A stretch of 64,000 nucleotides of DNA from an uncultured Flavihumibacter sp. (GTDB taxonomy: Bacteria > Bacteroidota > Bacteroidia > Chitinophagales > Chitinophagaceae), in the NCBI GenBank assembly GCA_902168105.1, contig CABHOY010000089.1, forward strand, positions 26,071 to 90,070. Direction: 5' to 3'. Position numbers and translations under genes: made by a program. The notes below the pieces were generated by a model, which saw nothing but the letters and a program-made list of their open reading frames with translations, made no database searches and was not told the origin of the DNA. Positions 60,501-64,000 of the stretch are shown here, piece by piece. The first letter of the stretch is position 1; each line of letters begins with the position of its first letter.

Positions 60501-63156
60501 TGATATTCCGTCAGCGGATGCGGTGATAGGGCCTTTGCAGGGAAATATGCGTAGCCGGGTGTCATGGGTTGAAAGTAGTTCCAGATATGGAGGTGGGCCG
60601 GCTGCTAGTTCTGTAAAGACATATTACAGCTATGATCAGATGGGAAATGTAAAGTCGCTCTGGCAATATATACCATTCCCCGGGTTCGCTACAAAGCGAA
60701 TTGATTACAAATACGATATGGTTAGCGGGAAAGTAGATAAACTGCGTTACCAGGTGGGAGAGGCTGATCAGTTTTTGTACGCTTATGAATATGATGCAGA
60801 AAATCGAGTTACAAAGGCTTCCAGTGGTACTAAAACGACGGTGCCTGGAGGATGGGAGATATTAGATCCCCATACTGATGCTGCTTACCGGTATTATTTA
60901 CATGGACCACTGGCAAGGACAGAACTTGGAGATAAGCAACTGGTTCAGGGAATTGATTATGCCTATACTTTGCAGGGATGGTTGAAAGGAGTGAATGGTA
61001 ATTTCCTTCAGGCTGACAGGGACATGGGGCTGGACGGTTTTAAAGGACCGGAGCGTCCTAATATCGGCCGTGATGCGTACGCATATTCACTGGATTATTA
61101 TACCGGAGATTATAAGTCTATCGGAGGAACAGATGCCCTTTCTTTCAGACTTAGCTGGTTGGCTGGTCAGAAAACAGAGGTAGGAAGTGATCTTTTTAAT
61201 GGCAATATTAGTCGTACGACGATCGCTTTGAAAAATATTAACGAACCTAGCCCTGTTGGTTATAGCTATCGTTATGATCAGTTAAACCGCTTAAAGGCGA
61301 TGCGTCAGCACCCGATAAACATAGCAGCTTTTACGTGGCGTGCAGGAACAGCTCAGAAAGCTTTTATGGAAGATGTTACATATGATGGGAATGGTAACAT
61401 TCTGACATACGGACGCAATGGTAGTAAAGCCGCGACTAACAGTACGGTTAAAGATATGGATGACCTGTCATATGTTTATGAAAGGGATGCCACTGGAAAC
61501 TTGTTAAGCAACCGTTTACAACAAGTTGACGATAAGGTGACAACTTCACCGTATACTAATGATCTGAAAAATGGTCAGTCGGCGGGTAACTATAATTATG
61601 ATAATATCGGAAATCTCCTCAGTGACGCTCAGGAGCAGATAAGCAAAATTACCTGGAATTATTCGGGCAAGATCCAAAGCGTACAAAGCAACGATCCGGC
61701 AAATACATATACACTGACCTACTTCTATGATGCCAGTGGAAATAGAGTGTTCAAAGCCCTGAAGACCGGGGGAAGCCCTGCGTCAATCGGTACACCGACT
61801 TTCTATGTACGCGACGCCCAGGGAAATGTACTCGCAATATATGATTATGTAAATAGCACCATACGCTGGAAGGAGCAATATTTATACGGTAGTAGCAGGC
61901 TGGGAGCATGGAATCCGGAAATGCCAATGGTGGCTGGAGCGAATAGTGATCCAAACTGGTCAATGAAAGGTAGTAGAAGCTATGAATTGACGAATCACTT
62001 AGGTAACGTATTGGCGACTATTTCCGACAAACGTGTGGAATCGGTGGTTAACGGTGCCGTGGATCACTATGAAGCGGAGGTGTTAAGTGCACAGGATTAC
62101 TATCCATTTGGCATGTTGCAACCGGATAGGCAGTGGCATTTGCCGAACCAGTCTTATCGTTATGGGTTTAACGGCAAGGAGAGTGATAATGAGGTGAAAG
62201 GAGAGGGTAATCAGCAGGATTATGGAATGAGGGTGTATGATCCGAGGTTGGCTAAGTTCTTGAGTGTGGATCCGTTGACACAGGAATATCCATGGTATAC
62301 GCCATATCAGTTTGCAGGCAACAAGCCTATAAAATATGTGGATAGAGATGGCGAGGAAGAGTCCGATCCCGATACAGGCTTTGATAAAGCATTACCCAAG
62401 ATTAGGAAAGCGTATATTGAGAAAATTAATAACATGCCTGAAGGTCAGCGTAGATCTTTTTCAAGCTCGTTGTCAACTGCTGTAAATCGCTTCTATATGT
62501 TTTCTTATAGTGGGAGAGCTATGTCTGCACGATTGCTAGGAAGATGGATGGAAGGAAAGGGAGGATATGATATATTAAGCTATAAATATCTTTCCTCCAC
62601 ATTTTCATTCGGTGTCTTTAAGCATAATATTTATTCCGTGGAAAAAGCAGTGAAGAATTCAATTTTGGATTACGCTAAAACTCTTACACAACCGGGATCA
62701 TATGAGAAATCATATTACAGTTTTGTGAATTACCAACAAGGAGGAGCGATATTATCTGACATGGGAACGGCGATGGGTTCATATAATATTTATGCAACAG
62801 GAAATTTCATAATTAATGTGGATAAGAATGGCAAAAAGGAGGTTTTTGGAGATATTTATTATACTTTCGCGGACAAATATCAATGGAAACCCGGCCGTGG
62901 TAAAAATATTTATGAAGAGGTGGACCACGATACAATGCTTGAGTTGGAGAAGATTGGTGCAAAACCATTTTATTTAAGAGCTTATTTTCAGGCATCATAT
63001 AGAGGGAATGAAAAAAGCCTTGATCAAACAACGGACATGCAAGATACGAGGTACGATATATATGGTTTGCCAAGACCTAATATGGAACCCCGTGCAGGAA
63101 ATGGATATGCTCTTCCGAATGATGCAAAAAAGGTATCTGATTATAGAGGCGAATAA
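54493..63156 (+). CDS. Giant RHS-repeat protein with variable C-terminal toxin-like tip
   Basis: A 2887-residue secreted protein. The signal peptide is clear only from MKVVLLSVVLLASLQLKAF (Met at 54562), so 54517, 54532 or 54562 may be the true start. A DUF6443-like region lies at about 300-400. Cys-rich middle segments and a LamG/concanavalin-like domain (about 1690-1850) are followed by YD/RHS repeats (about 1880-2440) and the conserved RHS core (about 2495-2620; NHLGNVLATISDKR, YDPRLAKFLSVDPLTQEYPW). Residues 2620-2887 form an unrelated, AT-rich tip with DKYQWKPGRG and GAKPFYLRA, typical of a polymorphic toxin end. It resembles contact-dependent or secreted antibacterial toxins; the activity is unknown. 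Confidence 0.85.
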   Translation: MIFKVNLIMLKMNMRSIYAKVSIMKVVLLSVVLLASLQLKAFNTIERYQNQLQGAIKKGDVLTVKDEKFESSFDWSKVHNASVNNLIKFGLYRESGVVLDKAFNCEVDLKVEYWPQPNQDPLVLEEHLKLKIGYNPTPGTPYQDAATYSFTSGYRVRITVNDITSAELGTDLPSTFQINSQVIVERSYDLDASEKLAATVIWPEQQTATSPEVSLIWNKITGAEEYDLEWTFIDELSENGKKLDATGTSTDANVLKQMFRNNATRVTVQREEFKISLVHYSKYLILRMRTVRYNDKGIRLEEPWQYDQKNPGDIVPVRAVIALQNEWHQNNLNWQYDAVYSEDGKKKEIVNYFDGTLRNRQTVSVNNADKKAVVQETVYDEFGRPLAKILPSPENESILKYYGSLHKKDATTDYTFRDVYGDAGACIGTPKPLATISGAARYYSPNNLFKTQSTENKYIPDAEGYPFAVTRYTPDNTNRVSVQGGVGKLFQPGVDQTVSKASRYYYSEPQSWELNRMFGNDIGFADHYLKNMVIDGNGQINITYVNASGKTIATALAGETPDNVDPLPSKPAPKEVTEVVLEPTQFRFDESRLRISATGTHTQTVPGPVRIHYNIERLIKTYAENGVTICSNCYYEMDVLITDDCNRVLYKTTAPLPVGSAISNCTIGGAATGEINANFDLVGVYYLNFELRLTEDALLSYTEDFIRKNTNLKSEWSFVNDALLGKDFLSCFNDCATCKASLGDLTTFTSRIKAQLTANGVNVATNDQTITDWINGLYASLASQCTALRASCVTSPCDELANLMKQDVSPGGQYALFDGEGNALEKDINVLSLNWRKTGHFPVLASSDPLYIEEKIELENGTVTSPYDANFTLAMLVQYWKPEWAAKFLTDHPEYCALQFCNDNSDYMKWDEKVKTLGETIADIPEAVPGGVYSESDALWLVNKDPFFLAGGKGHGYYSDVVADLNDYTRTQPYLKANNFSAKTLPQFVSFMLYCSNKDGNTNQTPLADTWNNCQRNENCRERDLEWAMFRDRYFELKEKYYAALRNTSQYCGSICAVGTPVRFPNGNCIDKSKFVIEQGVEVLSNQTIQYKVSYQGMALDRAITVGIYYPAEYSSVFPAPTVQIPSGQTSAVFYVWKNVPPSMIVVRSTDCALPPSGDPVFVCKPFDVLKDDFSGSWFNDESTQKAAILVNYNGTPLLPGMFITAILYRLVDGTYVSTETITASSSTNRWTFPDVSGPVSGVKFEVISCDHTPDAPPETPCNPAYVTKISRAGNIAYEMPDVSTDPATLNALSAAQLAIQVNANCEAQADNWMQQMENCLVQAIHCSDPDDLEHCSKRNQLRAKLIEVCKLGGDVNHPMGASTLPAGKATAEGYKSFDDVVKGVLGVSATDLKCNSYLLDAPAPYETKQQLTSVTISSTNAAVCAKLTTLQNEFAAAGGQGQFYDYLKTRYGAAMDITSAELQMLLKGCTNCRYLLAKPVKLPVFLDAPAKGCITASEYATGKTTLTTRMGVSFNPTVENYETIFVNYMNGLFGFTLSYGGYLAYEKELTTHPDALLCNRPVYSTQQPDQYQCMMDVLEDAVIAGRISYLEYIEEIKRQFRKDYIAYCGANRPKVLLTTRQQIYHYTLFYYDQAGNLVRTVPPEGVHLLDDGLSGQADLMRKSTPTTCTYDGVTVSADKNEAFQKLNALFTTTSDQSMEMWLSAANGGQVTATLPGKNIMFNACLAGPFLNFDVYNIIPSSDGKDADIVLTGHTVADMRQMLPLSQWTHVVIQGAGLNQGGLSVYVNGKRCPAGPLSEITPCLWEMNTATAGVAVPENLTALKHLRLYNRLLTAAEIAANAAETCMDISPAYADVLKAPVRTYWGRFNIPVAGAPGTIGGTTNETRYNPVYPSHTLTTSYAYQSLNKVEAQNSPDGGLTRFWYDRLGRVVASQNAEQKTPKTEGGNADRYIYSIYDDQNRVIETGEKAKGTTELSIIPFLSVAEVADFQSVGFRYNPGRTHYDIPSADAVIGPLQGNMRSRVSWVESSSRYGGGPAASSVKTYYSYDQMGNVKSLWQYIPFPGFATKRIDYKYDMVSGKVDKLRYQVGEADQFLYAYEYDAENRVTKASSGTKTTVPGGWEILDPHTDAAYRYYLHGPLARTELGDKQLVQGIDYAYTLQGWLKGVNGNFLQADRDMGLDGFKGPERPNIGRDAYAYSLDYYTGDYKSIGGTDALSFRLSWLAGQKTEVGSDLFNGNISRTTIALKNINEPSPVGYSYRYDQLNRLKAMRQHPINIAAFTWRAGTAQKAFMEDVTYDGNGNILTYGRNGSKAATNSTVKDMDDLSYVYERDATGNLLSNRLQQVDDKVTTSPYTNDLKNGQSAGNYNYDNIGNLLSDAQEQISKITWNYSGKIQSVQSNDPANTYTLTYFYDASGNRVFKALKTGGSPASIGTPTFYVRDAQGNVLAIYDYVNSTIRWKEQYLYGSSRLGAWNPEMPMVAGANSDPNWSMKGSRSYELTNHLGNVLATISDKRVESVVNGAVDHYEAEVLSAQDYYPFGMLQPDRQWHLPNQSYRYGFNGKESDNEVKGEGNQQDYGMRVYDPRLAKFLSVDPLTQEYPWYTPYQFAGNKPIKYVDRDGEEESDPDTGFDKALPKIRKAYIEKINNMPEGQRRSFSSSLSTAVNRFYMFSYSGRAMSARLLGRWMEGKGGYDILSYKYLSSTFSFGVFKHNIYSVEKAVKNSILDYAKTLTQPGSYEKSYYSFVNYQQGGAILSDMGTAMGSYNIYATGNFIINVDKNGKKEVFGDIYYTFADKYQWKPGRGKNIYEEVDHDTMLELEKIGAKPFYLRAYFQASYRGNEKSLDQTTDMQDTRYDIYGLPRPNMEPRAGNGYALPNDAKKVSDYRGE

Positions 63157-63163
63157 TTATTAA

Positions 63164-63508
63164 ATGCCGCTCATGAAATTTATATGCTATTTGATGGTAT
63201 TTCTAATGTTGGGATGTGGAAAGGCGGTCAAATCTCCACTGCCAGATAGTCTATGTTATTATAAATTTGTCCATGTGGAAGAAATTTATGACACTGCTGA
63301 CACTGAAAAGTTTTTAGGCTATAAATATGTTGAAGCTAAACTTGGTGCTGAGGAAAGAGATACCTTAAAGATTATACTTAAGGAACGGCATATGGATTTT
63401 GTGGTTGGTGATAATGGAGATATTTTTATTAAGAAACAAAGTATAGCTAACGGTTTTGGGATGAGTGCTATAGATGGATTTCTTTATGACAGAATGCATT
63501 CAAAGTGA
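63164..63508 (+). CDS. Small lipoprotein, candidate immunity protein
   Basis: A 114-residue protein starting 7 bases after the RHS gene; a second ATG at 63173 (MKFICYLMVF) is equally likely. The hydrophobic N-terminus with MLGC suggests lipid anchoring and periplasmic exposure. The mature part (about 80-95 residues) is acidic/basic mixed with KYVEAKLGAEERDTLKIIL. No family is recognised. Position directly after the toxin-like tip, small size and low GC are the usual marks of an immunity gene. A membrane-anchored form would imply that the toxin acts in the periplasm or on the envelope. Confidence 0.65.
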   Translation: MPLMKFICYLMVFLMLGCGKAVKSPLPDSLCYYKFVHVEEIYDTADTEKFLGYKYVEAKLGAEERDTLKIILKERHMDFVVGDNGDIFIKKQSIANGFGMSAIDGFLYDRMHSK

Positions 63509-63576
63509 GACATGCCGACATGTGTTTTTGAAACACTGTTAATATGCGGTAATAGAAGACTGTTTAAATAAAAGAA

Positions 63577-63610
63577 AGAAGCCGTCTCAAAAGTAATTGG
63601 GACGGCTTCT
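63577..63610. terminator. Stem-loop after the RHS locus
   Basis: AGAAGCCGTC (63577-63586) and its exact complement (63601-63610) surround a 14-base loop. T-rich tracts lie a few bases to the right and, on the minus strand, to the left. It probably ends the RHS transcript, but could belong to the left end of the IS element that follows. Confidence 0.6.
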
Positions 63611-63684
63611 CGATTTTATGCAGTTTTTTAAAATAAAAAGAGCCTTTTTGTTAACCATATGATGCTTATTTTGTTATAGGGAGT

Positions 63685-64000
63685 ATGGCAAGAGGCAAAA
63701 CGTTATCAGTTGTATTTAAGAGCAATCACCAAAACCAGGGGATGCTGTTACCACCAGATTTGAATGATCTGATTCCAGCTAATCATCCAGTCAGAACAGT
63801 CAACGATATTTTGGATAAAGTTGATATTACAAAGTTAATCCAGCAATATAAGCCAGGTGGGACAAGTAGCTACCACCCACGGATGTTGCTAAAAATCCTG
63901 GTTTACTCCTACATCAATAATATATATAGCAGTCGTAAAATAGAAGAGGTTGTTAATCAACATATACATTATATGTGGTTAAGTGGCATGAGTACACCTG
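63685..64000 (+). CDS. IS1182-family transposase, N-terminal part (runs off the window)
   Basis: The first 105 codons of a transposase; no stop is reached before the window end. VVFKSNHQNQGMLLPPDLND, LIPANHPVRTVNDILDKVD and the segment SSYHPRMLLKILVYSYINNI with YSSRKIEE match the DUF772-type N-terminal domain of IS1182-like (IS5-superfamily) transposases. The DDE catalytic region would lie outside the window. It follows the RHS locus directly and is co-oriented with it. The left inverted repeat of the element could not be fixed without its right end. Confidence 0.85.
   Translation, partial: MARGKTLSVVFKSNHQNQGMLLPPDLNDLIPANHPVRTVNDILDKVDITKLIQQYKPGGTSSYHPRMLLKILVYSYINNIYSSRKIEEVVNQHIHYMWLSGMSTP

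Noticed and set aside
62830..62920. Colicin M-like catalytic motif (Asp-x-Tyr-Asp) in the RHS tip
   Set aside because: The tract reads DKYQWKPG: the essential second Asp is Gln and the His-Arg part is missing, so I do not assign lipid II cleavage, although a lipoprotein immunity protein would fit.

Overview
The window looks like a chromosome segment of a Bacteroidota bacterium close to Chitinophaga (Chitinophagaceae). This rests on medium GC, weak Shine-Dalgarno sites, promoters with a TAnnTTTG -7 box, a heavy-metal RND pump fused to its outer-membrane channel, secreted GH127 and GH20 glycosidases, an MG2/plug-domain surface protein and a giant RHS locus. No tRNA, rRNA or CRISPR array was seen.

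Region 1 (7-5084) is a tightly overlapped operon. It encodes a SAM methyltransferase, a type III polyketide synthase, a FabI-type enoyl reductase, a FabZ-type dehydratase, a FabF-like ketosynthase, an acyl carrier protein and a 4'-phosphopantetheinyl transferase. It reads as a private type II fatty-acid line that builds and activates a special acyl starter for the type III PKS; the methyltransferase may tailor the product. A luciferase-like flavin oxidoreductase and a small membrane protein follow.

Region 2 (6.7-17.7 kb) holds a HAD phosphatase/MFS pair, an 818-residue MG2/plug surface protein, a Crp/Fnr regulator and a minus-strand operon at 11950-15644. That operon encodes a nitroreductase, a degenerate receiver protein, a pirin, a ring-cleaving dioxygenase, a GNAT and an alpha/beta hydrolase. 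It resembles the quinone/electrophile detoxification sets of Firmicutes (mhq genes). A second pirin and small stress-like ORFs are adjacent.

Region 3 (17.8-21.6 kb) is a drug-efflux module of methyltransferase, DHA2 exporter, SDR and TetR. The last three genes each have a TATACC-N4-GGTATA operator in front. Region 4 (21.8-36 kb) has a YeiH-type exporter, a CzcA-TolC fusion with its CusB-like adaptor, an S41 protease, a DsbA/FrnE oxidoreductase divergent from an HxlR regulator with paired palindromes between them, a CoA transferase, a WalJ-type metallo-hydrolase and a GH127. Region 5 (36-39.1 kb) has a pseudouridine synthase and a GH20 beta-hexosaminidase.

Region 6 (39.1-64 kb) is accessory DNA. 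It opens with a striking palindrome, about 60 bp per arm, made of 11-bp units. An orphan low-GC gene follows. Then comes a co-oriented 23-kb locus of secreted proteins: two paralogous fibre-like proteins, an outer-membrane barrel candidate, a TANFOR-like protein, a lipoprotein, a 2484-residue RHS-associated protein, a small exported protein, a 2887-residue RHS protein with a variable C-terminal toxin-like tip, and a small lipoprotein that is the best immunity candidate. An IS1182-type transposase gene begins just before the window ends.
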